A stretch of DNA of 64,000 nucleotides from JAFAXD01 sp051985675 (GTDB taxonomy: Bacteria > Pseudomonadota > Alphaproteobacteria > Rhizobiales > Xanthobacteraceae). The stretch is taken from positions 1 to 64,000 of the forward strand of contig JBPYFJ010000023.1 in assembly GCA_051985675.1 (NCBI GenBank). Direction: 5' to 3'. Position numbers and translations under genes: made by a program. The notes beneath the pieces were generated by a model that had not been told where the DNA came from, did not search any database, and saw nothing but the letters and a program-made list of their open reading frames with translations. Shown here piece after piece: positions 42,972 through 50,598 of the stretch. The stretch's first letter is position 1. Every line of letters begins with the position of its first letter.

Positions 42972-44348
42972 TTACGGATGCTTCATGCCGCCCGTGCCGG
43001 GCTTCGTCATGGGCGGTTGCGGCGTCCGCGCTGCCGGTGCACCGCTCTCCGCCGGCGCTTGCACGGCGTCGCCCTTAAATTCGTAGGCGACCGTGCCCGG
43101 CGGATGCCGGTACGGACCGGGGTCCTGGTAATCGTTCGGGGCCAGTCCCTCGCGGATCTTCATGACCGTGAACATGCCGCCCATCTCGATCGGCCCGAAC
43201 TGGCCGGACCCGGTCATCATCGCCAATGTGTTGTCCGGCATCGGCATTTCCATGTCCGGCATCGCCATGCCGGTTGGCCCCATCACCATGGTGCCGGGGG
43301 CGAGCTTGCCGCTCAGCCGCGCCAGATCGCGCTTCGACACACCGATGAAGTTCTTCATCTTGTGCCCCATCGAGTTCATGGCGTGATGGGTCTTGTGGCA
43401 ATGCAACGGCCAGTCGCCGGGGTTGTTGGCGACGACGTCGAACGCACGAATCGCGCCGACCGGCACGTCGATCGTCGCTTCCAGCCATTGGGCGCTCTCC
43501 GGCACCCATCCGCCGTCCGTGCACGTTACGGAAAAGCGGTGGCCGTGCAGGTGGATCGGATGATTGGTCATGGTGAGATTGCCCATGCGCACGCGCACGC
43601 GATCGCCGAGACGAACCGGCAGCGGGTCGATGCCCGGCCACACGCGAGCGTTCCAGGTCCACATGTTGAAGTCGGTCATCTCGGCCACGTTGGGCAGATA
43701 CGTTCCGGGATCGATCAGGTACGTGCTCATGATGAACACGAAGTCGCGATCGACCCGGCGCAATTTGGGGTCGCGCGGATGAACGACGAACATGCCCATC
43801 ATCCCCATCCCCATCTGCACCATCTCGTCGGAATGCGGGTGATACATGAACGTGCCGCTCTCCTTGAGCTCGAACTCGTAGACGAAAGTTTGGCCCGGCT
43901 TGATGTGCGGCTGGGTGAGCCCGCCGACCCCGTCCATCCCGTTCGGCACCAGCATGCCGTGCCAGTGGACGGTCGTGTGCTCGGGCAGCTTGTTGGTGAC
44001 GAAGATGCGGACCTTGTCGCCTTCGATGGCTTCGAGGGTCGGACCGGGCGACTGGCCGTTGTAGCCCCAGAGATTGGCTTTCATGCCCTCCGCGAACTCG
44101 CGCACCACCGGCTCGGCGACGAGATGAAACTCTTTCCAATCGCCGTTCATGCGCCACGGCAGCGTCCAGCCATTCAGGGTGACCACGGGTTGGTAGTCCG
44201 GCCCCGTGGACGGGACCAGCGGGGGCTGCGTCCCGGCTTTCGCCATCATCGGCGCTTCCGGGATCGCCGCCGCGCGCGCGCGCCCGCTCACCGCGCTTGC
44301 ACCCAAGAGCACGGCCCCTGTTCCGAGTACGTGTCTGCGCGAAAACAT
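42972..44348 (-). CDS. Multicopper oxidase (Tat-exported, Met-rich)
   Basis: A 458-aa laccase-like multicopper oxidase. A Tat signal (SRRHVLGTGAVLLGASAV, residues 3-20) means export of the folded enzyme. The four copper-binding blocks are TTVHWHGMLVPNG, GTFMYHPHSDEM, NHPIHLHGHRFSV and WPLHCHKTHHAMNSMGH (type 1 and trinuclear ligands). A Met-rich stretch (MAMPDMEMPMPDNTLAMM, about 390-410) is the kind that helps bind Cu(I) in CueO/CopA-type oxidases. The likely role is oxidation of periplasmic Cu(I). ATG at 44348 behind AAGGAG. Third from the end of a minus-strand copper operon. Confidence 0.93.
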   Translation of the reverse strand: MFSRRHVLGTGAVLLGASAVSGRARAAAIPEAPMMAKAGTQPPLVPSTGPDYQPVVTLNGWTLPWRMNGDWKEFHLVAEPVVREFAEGMKANLWGYNGQSPGPTLEAIEGDKVRIFVTNKLPEHTTVHWHGMLVPNGMDGVGGLTQPHIKPGQTFVYEFELKESGTFMYHPHSDEMVQMGMGMMGMFVVHPRDPKLRRVDRDFVFIMSTYLIDPGTYLPNVAEMTDFNMWTWNARVWPGIDPLPVRLGDRVRVRMGNLTMTNHPIHLHGHRFSVTCTDGGWVPESAQWLEATIDVPVGAIRAFDVVANNPGDWPLHCHKTHHAMNSMGHKMKNFIGVSKRDLARLSGKLAPGTMVMGPTGMAMPDMEMPMPDNTLAMMTGSGQFGPIEMGGMFTVMKIREGLAPNDYQDPGPYRHPPGTVAYEFKGDAVQAPAESGAPAARTPQPPMTKPGTGGMKHP

Positions 44349-44361
44349 GATCGAACTCCTT

Positions 44362-45804
44362 TCAGTCTGCCGTCGTGTTGCGGGCGCCCGCGGGTGATCC
44401 CGCGCTGCCCGACCCCTTGTCAGCAATTCCGCCGCCGATGATCGCGGCCTGCAGGTCAGCTTTTGCCAGCCAGAATGCGCGTTTCGCTTCGATCGCCGCG
44501 CGCAGCACCGCGAGGCGTTGACGCGCTTCGATCAACAGCGCAAAGACGTCGATCTGCATGGCGCTGAAGCGAAGCTGGGTTTCTTCCGTGATGATCTTGC
44601 GGATCGGCAAGACCTCGCGCTGGTAGTAGCCGGCGATATCGTAGGTCGAGCGATAGACCCGATAGGCGTTGCGCGCCTGCGCGCGAGCGCTGACGGCTTT
44701 CTCGGCCAAGCGATTGACCGCCTGCATGTAGGTCTGTTCCGCCCGCTGAACCCAGACCTCGCCGAAATCGAAGATCGGGATCTGAAATTGCGTTGCACCG
44801 CCGTTCATACGGAAAGGCGTCCCCTCGGGCTCCTTGGTTTTTCGGGTTATTCCAGCGGCTTCGAACATGTTGATGAAGCGCGTCGCGCGCGTAAGACCGT
44901 AGGACTTGGCCAACCATTCGAGCTCGACACGGCCGATTTGCAGATCGACCCGCCGCGCAACCGCTTCGACCTCGATGCCCGGCAAGGTCTGCGGCCGGAC
45001 TGGAAGCAGCGGCAACCTGTTCGGCAGCTTGAAATCGAGGTCACGGCCCCACAGCCCGAGCAGGCCGGCCAGGCGCTCGCGCGCGGTCGACGCTTGCTGA
45101 CGGACCGTCGCCAGGTCGACCGTCGTTTCGGAATAAAAGCCGAGCTCACGCGCCTGATCGAGCTTGCTCATCGAACCGGTCTCGCCGAGCTTGACCGCGA
45201 CCTGTGCGGCGGCATCCGCCGTCGTCTTCCACTCCGCCAGAAGATCGGTCAGTTCGCGCCAGGCGACCGCGTCGTAGTAGGCGCGGCGCACTTCGGCGGC
45301 GAGCCGCAGGGTCTCCTCCACGGCGCGCAGCTGTGCCTGATGAAAACGCGTGGCGGCGATTTCGGAGCGCGCCGGCAAGGTTGCAAGCGCGAGAATATCG
45401 GCGATGACCTGTGTCTCGTATTCGAACGCATTCGAGCCGGCGATGCGCGAGATCGCGAACGTCGGGCTTGGCGGCAGGCTCGCCTCCACCATGTCGGCCT
45501 CGGCGAGGCTCAATTCGTTGTAGGCGGCCTGCAGGCCGCTGTTGCTGAGAAGCGCGATCTGTACCGCTGCCTCGACGGTGAGCGGACGGCGCAGCAGTTG
45601 CTCGACGCGGGACCGCGCAAAGGCCGCATCTTCCTCGCTGCGAATGGCGATCACGTCCTTGCGAATGGCATCGCCGGTGATCCCGGCAACCGTGCCCATG
45701 CCGCTGTCCGGGGAAAACCACGCGCAGGCGGCAAGCGGGATGGCTGCGATCAGAACAACGCCGATCCGAAATCTCACAAGCATGCGCGTGCAGCAGGCCG
45801 TCAT
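44362..45804 (-). CDS. TolC/CusC-like outer-membrane efflux lipoprotein
   Basis: A 480-aa outer-membrane factor. The start has a lipoprotein signal (LIAAIPLAACAW, Cys27). Two long coiled-coil repeats follow (ALLSNSGLQAAYNELSLAEADM and AAEVRRAYYDAVAWRELTD..., then again from about 290), the TolC/CusC architecture. It should form the outer-membrane exit duct of a tripartite pump, yet no RND (CusA) or adaptor (CusB) gene is next to it. It overlaps the 121-aa gene upstream by 4 bp (45801-45804) and precedes the oxidase by 13 bp. Confidence 0.85.
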   Translation of the reverse strand: MTACCTRMLVRFRIGVVLIAAIPLAACAWFSPDSGMGTVAGITGDAIRKDVIAIRSEEDAAFARSRVEQLLRRPLTVEAAVQIALLSNSGLQAAYNELSLAEADMVEASLPPSPTFAISRIAGSNAFEYETQVIADILALATLPARSEIAATRFHQAQLRAVEETLRLAAEVRRAYYDAVAWRELTDLLAEWKTTADAAAQVAVKLGETGSMSKLDQARELGFYSETTVDLATVRQQASTARERLAGLLGLWGRDLDFKLPNRLPLLPVRPQTLPGIEVEAVARRVDLQIGRVELEWLAKSYGLTRATRFINMFEAAGITRKTKEPEGTPFRMNGGATQFQIPIFDFGEVWVQRAEQTYMQAVNRLAEKAVSARAQARNAYRVYRSTYDIAGYYQREVLPIRKIITEETQLRFSAMQIDVFALLIEARQRLAVLRAAIEAKRAFWLAKADLQAAIIGGGIADKGSGSAGSPAGARNTTAD

Positions 45805-46109
45805 TGCCGCAGCTCCGATTTGCCGGCTTTTGGGGCCGGGTTGGGAGCGGCTTTGGGCTCGGGAGCAACCCGCTCATTCTCCTGGCGCCAGGGCCCCGGT
45901 TCGACCGGGCGCCGGCTCGTGAACGGCGCGATCGTGGAGCGATACTCGACGCCCGGCACGCGCGCGCCCGGGTCCGCCGGTGGCGGGCCGAGAAGGACCT
46001 GTCCGGACGATGCGGTGCAGGTGAGGATCGCAAGCAGCGCGCCAAGCGCTGCCGGAGCGCCATAGCGGGCTGCAAATGCTATTCGCCGCCCTGCAATGGC
46101 GGTGAACAT
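45801..46109 (-). CDS. Putative exported protein, copper operon
   Basis: From the ATG at 46109 the product is 102 aa: a hydrophobic export segment (YGAPAALGALLAILTCTASSG, with LTC as a possible lipobox) and a Pro-rich mature part (VLLGPPPADPGARVPGVEYR, then NERVAPEPKAAPNPAPKAG). No metal ligands beyond the one Cys. The 4-bp overlap with the outer-membrane factor supports coupled expression. A longer start at 46166 is possible. I do not recognise the family; a small periplasmic accessory of copper handling is only a guess. Confidence 0.55.
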   Translation of the reverse strand: MFTAIAGRRIAFAARYGAPAALGALLAILTCTASSGQVLLGPPPADPGARVPGVEYRSTIAPFTSRRPVEPGPWRQENERVAPEPKAAPNPAPKAGKSELRQ

Positions 46110-46193
46110 CGCCCAATTCTGTGCGCGCAAGGTTTCCTCGCTGGTCGAGTGAACGCGAATGCGCACGGCTGCGCGGCAGCCGGCGCGTCCAGA

Positions 46194-46619
46194 TCAGAGC
46201 GACAGGAGGACGATGGGAGGACGATAAAGCCGCTCCGGGGCCCGGCTCGGCGCATCGCGCTCAACCGGCAGCCTGACCGTCGACCGGTGCAGCGCCGGCT
46301 CGAGCGTCAGTTGTGACGTTGGCGCCACGGCCGGGAAACAAAGGAGCCCGCAGCACTTGCCCGGGACGCTTTGCTCATCACCGGCATGATGCGATTGCTT
46401 GTGGTGCGCGCTATCGTGGTTGTGCGCGGCGCCGTGCTGATGCACCTGCATCGCGCCGAGCGCGTGATCTCCCTCTGTCAGACACGGCGGTACGCTCGAA
46501 CCATCGCCGAACGCGAATGCGGCAACCGGGCCGATAACGCACATGGCATAGGCGGCAACCAGCGCGGCCGCCGCCCATCGCCGCATTCGTCTCGTGAGCC
46601 ACGTCAGCATTACGCGCAT
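46194..46619 (-). CDS. His-rich exported protein, putative metal binding
   Basis: From ATG 46619 this gives 141 aa with an N-terminal export helix (RRWAAAALVAAYAMCVIGPVA), then a histidine-dense segment (MQVHQHGAAHNHDSAHHKQ, then SHHAGDEQ) and a CC...C cluster (GKCCGLLCFPAV). That is the profile of small periplasmic copper-related proteins that sit first in copper operons. Its frame ends about 85 bp before the 121-aa gene and it probably starts the six-gene minus-strand unit. The start is uncertain (ATGs at 46619 and 46610, both with weak ribosome sites). Confidence 0.6.
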   Translation of the reverse strand: MRVMLTWLTRRMRRWAAAALVAAYAMCVIGPVAAFAFGDGSSVPPCLTEGDHALGAMQVHQHGAAHNHDSAHHKQSHHAGDEQSVPGKCCGLLCFPAVAPTSQLTLEPALHRSTVRLPVERDAPSRAPERLYRPPIVLLSL

Positions 46620-46685
46620 TTTACCACGTGAAAAGCGACAATCACGAGGCATTTCGCAGCGGTTCATCCCGGCGCGCTGATGCAT

Positions 46686-47369
46686 CTACCGAGCGGCGGG
46701 TTCAGGCAACGCGGTGACCTTTACGCCCCGAACACCTGGCACATTCTCCGCCGCCACGCGCAAAGCTCGAGCCACCCGCTCGTCATACACTGGGCCCCAA
46801 AGATCCACGATTCCACCCCGAACAACGATGTCTACTGGCGCGCGGTCGCCCCATCGATGTTTCATGAGTTCGGCGATGATTTGCGCGCGAATGGCCATGT
46901 CGTCGGGCTTGGTGTCAGGGGGCTGGTCAGGCTGGTGCGCAAATCCGCGCAGCAGATTGGCGCGGCTGACGATGCCGACGATCTCCCTGTCGCGCATGAC
47001 CGGCACCCTTTTGATGCGGTGTTGCTCCATCAGCCGTACAACCTCTTCGATCGGTGTCTCTTCCGTGACGGTCACCACCTGCCGCGTCATCGCGTCTTCG
47101 ACCCTGCGGCCCTGGGAATGGACGTACTCATCGGCGATCCGTCCCGGACTGAGTTGAAACTCCAACCAGCGCGGGCCCTCTCGACGAGCATCAGCTTCAA
47201 GGTGGCGCAGAAAGTCTCCTTCCGTGATGATACCTACGAGGTGTCCGGCAGAATCCACGACCGGTAGACCGCTGATTCCATATTGCAGCATCACCCGCGC
47301 CGCCTCCGGCAGCTGGACGTCATTGCGTATCGTGGCCGCCCCGAGCGTCATAATGTCAGCTGCTTTCAT
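46686..47369 (-). CDS. CBS-pair and BON domain protein
   Basis: A 227-aa cytoplasmic protein. Two CBS motifs (KAADIMTLGAATIRND to GIITEGDFLRHLE, about 1-55; then VEDAMTRQVVTVTEETPI to VGIVSRANLLRGF, about 90-150) form a Bateman module that senses adenine nucleotides. A C-terminal BON domain (about 155-225, VDIVVRGGIVDLWGPVYDERVARALRVAAENVPGV-type) follows. Such CBS-BON proteins accompany stress regulons. The ATG at 47369 has GAGGTG. A perfect FixK/FNR box is centred 61.5 bp upstream, which fits a start site at about 47389 with a 20-nt leader. Confidence 0.88.
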   Translation of the reverse strand: MKAADIMTLGAATIRNDVQLPEAARVMLQYGISGLPVVDSAGHLVGIITEGDFLRHLEADARREGPRWLEFQLSPGRIADEYVHSQGRRVEDAMTRQVVTVTEETPIEEVVRLMEQHRIKRVPVMRDREIVGIVSRANLLRGFAHQPDQPPDTKPDDMAIRAQIIAELMKHRWGDRAPVDIVVRGGIVDLWGPVYDERVARALRVAAENVPGVRGVKVTALPEPAAR

Positions 47370-47423
47370 GTGACACCTCACTAGCGATCATCACGCACAA
47401 CGCGAATATTCAGGACGCCTGCT

Positions 47424-47437
47424 TTGATGTAGATCAA
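47424..47437. promoter_or_regulatory. FixK/FNR-type operator
   Basis: TTGATGTAGATCAA matches the consensus TTGAT-N4-ATCAA at all ten fixed positions. It lies in the 153-bp gap between the divergent CBS-BON gene (start 47369) and ppk2 (start 47523). At the usual -41.5 spacing it would place a start site 20 nt before the CBS-BON ATG, or 51 nt before the ppk2 ATG. Confidence 0.8.
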
Positions 47438-47522
47438 TCTGACATTCGCTTTTTGTCGCACAAACTGCGCTCTGCCTGACGGCGGACGTGAGTGCGGCAC
47501 GAAACGAGAAAACACCATTTCG

Positions 47523-48317
47523 ATGTCGAAAGGCCGCAAGAGAGTGTCTCACCATCGCGATGGACGAGCCGATTATGCGGCGTCCCTCCGCGCGCTGCAG
47601 ATCGAGCTCGTGAAAGTGCAAAAGCACTTCATCAAACACCGCCACAAGGTGCTCGTCATATTCGAAGGTCGGGATGCCAGCGGAAAAGACGGGGCGATCA
47701 AGCGTATCGTCGAACACATGAGCCCGCGCGAGACCCGCGTCGTCGCGCTCGGCAAGCCGTCCGACAAGGAGCGCGCTTCCTGGTACTTCCAGCGCTATGT
47801 TCCGCATTTGCCGGCGGCGCAGGAATTAGTTCTGTTCAATCGGAGCTGGTACAACCGAGCGGGCGTAGAGTGGGTAATGAGGTTCTGCACAAACAATGAG
47901 TATGAGAGCTTCCTGGCGAACGTCGTTCCATTTGAGCAAACGTTGATCGACTCCGGCATTCAGATCATGAAATACTATCTGGACATCAGTAAAAAGGAAC
48001 AGAAGAAGCGGCTCAACGAGAGACGAACGGACCCCCTGACGCAATGGAAGAGCAGCCCGATTGACGCAGTCGCAGTGAAATACTGGGATAAGTATACCGT
48101 GGCGCGCGATCGGATGTTTGCAAGCACTTCGACGCCGTTGTCACCATGGATTGTTGTTCGCGCCGACGACAAACGCAACGCACGGCTCAACGTCATCCGC
48201 GACTTGATCGCCCGGCTGGCATGTCCTGATACCGACAAGCACCTCGCCGTGCCCGACCGACGCGTGGTTTTCCCTTATGACGCGGCGCACGCCAAGGCCA
48301 GCCTGCTTGCCGTATGA
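47523..48317 (+). CDS. ppk2: Polyphosphate kinase 2
   Basis: A 264-aa single-domain PPK2, which moves phosphate between polyphosphate and nucleotides. The P-loop is FEGRDASGKDGAIKRI (Walker A) and the Walker B-like block is LFNRSWYNRAGVEWVMRFC. A lid of charged residues follows (SKKEQKKRLNERRTDPLTQWK), ending in AHAKASLLAV. Whether it favours ATP from ADP or the reverse cannot be read here. ATG at 47523. The gene for an archaeal-type methionine adenosyltransferase, an ATP user, starts 24 bp downstream. Confidence 0.92.
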   Translation: MSKGRKRVSHHRDGRADYAASLRALQIELVKVQKHFIKHRHKVLVIFEGRDASGKDGAIKRIVEHMSPRETRVVALGKPSDKERASWYFQRYVPHLPAAQELVLFNRSWYNRAGVEWVMRFCTNNEYESFLANVVPFEQTLIDSGIQIMKYYLDISKKEQKKRLNERRTDPLTQWKSSPIDAVAVKYWDKYTVARDRMFASTSTPLSPWIVVRADDKRNARLNVIRDLIARLACPDTDKHLAVPDRRVVFPYDAAHAKASLLAV

Positions 48318-48341
48318 CGCCCGGGATTCAAAGGAACAGGC

Positions 48342-49535
48342 ATGCAGTCGGTCGTCATCTCACCGCTTGACCCGAGCGACGTCGCAGTCGAAGTCGTCGA
48401 GCGCAAGGGCCTTGGTCATCCGGACACAATCTGCGATGCGCTTGCCGAGACGCTGTCGCGCAATCTATGTCGCGAATATCAGAAGCGTTTTGGGCGGATA
48501 CTGCATCATAACGTCGACAAGGCGTTGCTCGTTGGCGGCCGTGCGGCACCCGCCTTCGGAGGCGGAGCGGTGCTCGCGCCGATCAATGTCTATCTGGCCG
48601 GCAGGGCAACGACCACGATTGGAAACGAGGAACTCCAGGTCAAGGATATCGCTGTCGAAGGGTCGCGGGCTTGGATGAGCCAGCACTTACACGGCCTCGA
48701 CGCCGATCGCCACGTGCAAATCCATGCTTTGATCCAGCCCGGCTCGCAACACTTGCAGGAGCTGTTCGCGCGTGGCGGTCAACGCAACATTCCACTCGCC
48801 AACGACACGTCGATCGGCGTCGGCTACGCACCGCTGACGCCGCTCGAGCAACTCGTGCTTTCGGTCGAGCAACATATCAACACTCGTGAGCGTGATCGCC
48901 CGGCAGCCTGGGGCGAGGACGTCAAGATCATGGGCATCCGCCACGGCAGTGTGGTCCGGCTCATGATCGCATGTGCGATGATCGGCCGGCACCTTGGCCA
49001 TATCGATGATTACCTCGGCGAGAAGGCGGCGATTACGAGGCTCGCGCAAGCGCTGGCATTTCGTCATGGGTTCTCTGACTGCAACATCGCCGTCAACGCT
49101 GCAGATGACCCCGCCGCGGGGTCCGTTTATCTCACCGTTACCGGAACGTCTGCGGAGTCGGGGGACGATGGTCAGGTCGGACGCGGAAACCGGGTCAACG
49201 GCTTGATCACGCCTTGTCGGCCGATGAGCCTCGAGGCCGCCGCGGGCAAGAATCCCGTGACCCACGTCGGCAAGATCTACAACGTCTTGGCGGGTGACAT
49301 TTGCGAAGCCCTGGTTGCTTCGATGCCCGAGATCGCTGCAGCCCAGTGCCTCATGGTCAGCCGGATCGGCAATCCCGTCACGGAGCCGGCGATTGTGGAG
49401 ATTAAACTTGCCACCCGCGACCGATCGCCGATCGATAACCTGAAGCGGCGCGTCGAGGAAATCATCGCCGATCAACTTGCAAAAAGTCCGAAGCTCATCG
49501 ACGATTTTGTGGCCGACGCCATCGGGGTGTTCTGA
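48342..49535 (+). CDS. Archaeal-type methionine adenosyltransferase
   Basis: A 397-aa protein that resembles archaeal MAT rather than bacterial MetK. The motifs VVERKGLGHPDTICDALAE near the start, HHNVDKALLVGG, ANDTSIGVGYAPLTPLEQ, IMGIRHG and GRGNRVNGLITPCRPMSLEAAAGKNPVTHVGKIY-type blocks (quoted in part) are characteristic of that family, which makes S-adenosylmethionine from ATP and methionine. A bacterial-type metK is expected elsewhere in the genome as the housekeeping enzyme. It lies 24 bp after ppk2 with AAAGGAACAGG upstream of the ATG, so the two form an operon. Confidence 0.9.
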   Translation: MQSVVISPLDPSDVAVEVVERKGLGHPDTICDALAETLSRNLCREYQKRFGRILHHNVDKALLVGGRAAPAFGGGAVLAPINVYLAGRATTTIGNEELQVKDIAVEGSRAWMSQHLHGLDADRHVQIHALIQPGSQHLQELFARGGQRNIPLANDTSIGVGYAPLTPLEQLVLSVEQHINTRERDRPAAWGEDVKIMGIRHGSVVRLMIACAMIGRHLGHIDDYLGEKAAITRLAQALAFRHGFSDCNIAVNAADDPAAGSVYLTVTGTSAESGDDGQVGRGNRVNGLITPCRPMSLEAAAGKNPVTHVGKIYNVLAGDICEALVASMPEIAAAQCLMVSRIGNPVTEPAIVEIKLATRDRSPIDNLKRRVEEIIADQLAKSPKLIDDFVADAIGVF

Positions 49536-49545
49536 TGCCGGCAAT

Positions 49546-49835
49546 CTATTGACGTTGATCGTCCTTGAATTCGACGACGACCGGCTTTTCGCTTCCCGGC
49601 CGAGCAATCTCCAATCGGATGGTATAGAGGTCGCGGCCTGGCAGGACAAAGAACCGCCATAGGTGATGGTGTCGGCGATATTCATCGGCTCGAGCTGTTT
49701 CTTCGGACCAGCGAGCACAAGCCCGGATACCTGAGCAATTACCGAAGCATCTGAGATCCGCGCTTTCGTTGCCGCATCGAAGATCGCGGCGACCACGTGG
49801 TACTCGCGGCCGACGCTCGCAGGAACGCGCGCGGC
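49546..49835 (-). pseudogene. Truncated, frameshifted exported-protein gene
   Basis: Two minus-strand frames join into one conserved-looking protein. From just after the DUF5676 stop one frame reads GREYHVVAAIFDAATKARIS and later LAGPKKQLEPMNIADTITYG; the next frame continues FFVLPGRDLYTIRLEIARPG and VVVEFKDDQ to a stop at 49546. The switch lies near 49660 in GGTTCTTT and fits loss of one T. No N-terminus or signal is present. The beta-rich pattern recalls YtkA/FixH-like domains, at low confidence. It is in the same frame as DUF5676, directly after its stop codon. Confidence 0.6.
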
Positions 49836-50141
49836 CTAAGCGGCATGCCGTCGGGCGAAGAAGTTGTAGAACGGCACGAGGATGACGGCCACGTACCAAC
49901 CATAGGCGAAGCTTTCGACGAGCCCGATAAAGAAGCTCTGCCAGTCCAGAAGCTTGAAACCGGGCAGAAAGATCGAGAGCCCGGCGTGATAGATCGGCAG
50001 TTCCGGAAAGACGAGATAGCCGATCAGGCAGATCACATACGAGATCACGAGGAACAGGCTGAGACTGAAACCGACGACGACAATCGAGACCGGATCGGCG
50101 TGAGATTGCTGCGTGGTCAGATGGAGTTGCTGAGTGGTCAT
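49836..50141 (-). CDS. DUF5676 family membrane protein
   Basis: A 101-aa protein with two membrane helices (VSIVVVGFSLSLFLVISYVIC-like, about 20-45, and SFFIGLVESFAYGWYVAVILV-like, about 70-95), as in DUF5676 proteins, which often lie near copper or redox genes. The sequence begins MTTQQLHLTTQQ. The ATG at 50141 has an ideal AAAGGAGG. A perfect FixK/FNR box is centred 65.5 bp upstream, placing a start site near 50165 and a 24-nt leader. The function is unknown. Confidence 0.8.
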   Translation of the reverse strand: MTTQQLHLTTQQSHADPVSIVVVGFSLSLFLVISYVICLIGYLVFPELPIYHAGLSIFLPGFKLLDWQSFFIGLVESFAYGWYVAVILVPFYNFFARRHAA

Positions 50142-50199
50142 GGCGGCCTCCTTTAGACCCCTGACCGGCATTCGATAGCGTTCACCATCTGCGACGTCG

Positions 50200-50213
50200 T
50201 TGATCTGGATCAA
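50200..50213. promoter_or_regulatory. FixK/FNR-type operator
   Basis: TTGATCTGGATCAA is a perfect match to TTGAT-N4-ATCAA, between the DUF5676 start (50141) and the end of csoR (50264), in position to activate DUF5676. Confidence 0.8.
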
Positions 50214-50263
50214 CGTGCGGCGGTAGGGCCCGAGCACCTTAGCTTCGCGCGTGGTCCAATCTG

Positions 50264-50539
50264 CTAGCGCTCGGCGCGGCTCACGACGTCCATCAGCTCG
50301 GCGATCTTACGCCGCTGCTTTGCCCGGTTGCCGGACGCGATGGCGTTTTCGACGCAGTGCCCGACGTGATCGCGCAGGATTTCCTCCTCGGCCCGGCGCA
50401 GCGCTGCGCGTACCGCGGCGATCTGGGTGACAACGTCGATGCAGTAGCGATCGTCTTCGACCATCCGGCGAAGGCCGCGAACTTGACCCTCGATCCGATT
50501 GAGCCGCTTGAGACAGGATGCCTTGATATCTGGACGCAT
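50264..50539 (-). CDS. csoR: CsoR-family copper-sensing repressor
   Basis: A 91-aa all-helical DUF156 repressor. RLNRIEGQVRGLRRMVEDDRYC starts the DNA-binding face. The Cu(I) ligands Cys-His-Cys are seen as Cys in DRYCIDVVTQ and His/Cys in RDHVGHCVENA, which makes it CsoR-like rather than FrmR- or RcnR-like. It is divergent from copA, and a perfect palindromic operator lies between them, so it should repress copA and itself until copper binds. ATG at 50539. Confidence 0.9.
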   Translation of the reverse strand: MRPDIKASCLKRLNRIEGQVRGLRRMVEDDRYCIDVVTQIAAVRAALRRAEEEILRDHVGHCVENAIASGNRAKQRRKIAELMDVVSRAER

Positions 50540-50549
50540 AGCCCATATA

Positions 50550-50564
50550 TACCCCCAGGGGGTA
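50550..50564. promoter_or_regulatory. CsoR operator
   Basis: TACCCCCAGGGGGTA is a perfect 15-bp palindrome with a G/C core, the classic CsoR target. It is 11 bp upstream of the csoR ATG and 35 bp upstream of the copA start, so one site can control both divergent genes. Confidence 0.9.
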
Positions 50565-50598
50565 ACGGGTTCAAGTAGCAGTCGGAAAGGTGCCGCTG

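Noticed and set aside
42978..44441. 487-codon open frame antisense to the multicopper oxidase
   Set aside because: The copper-ligand motifs on the other strand make the oxidase certain; this frame is a His/Arg-rich shadow.
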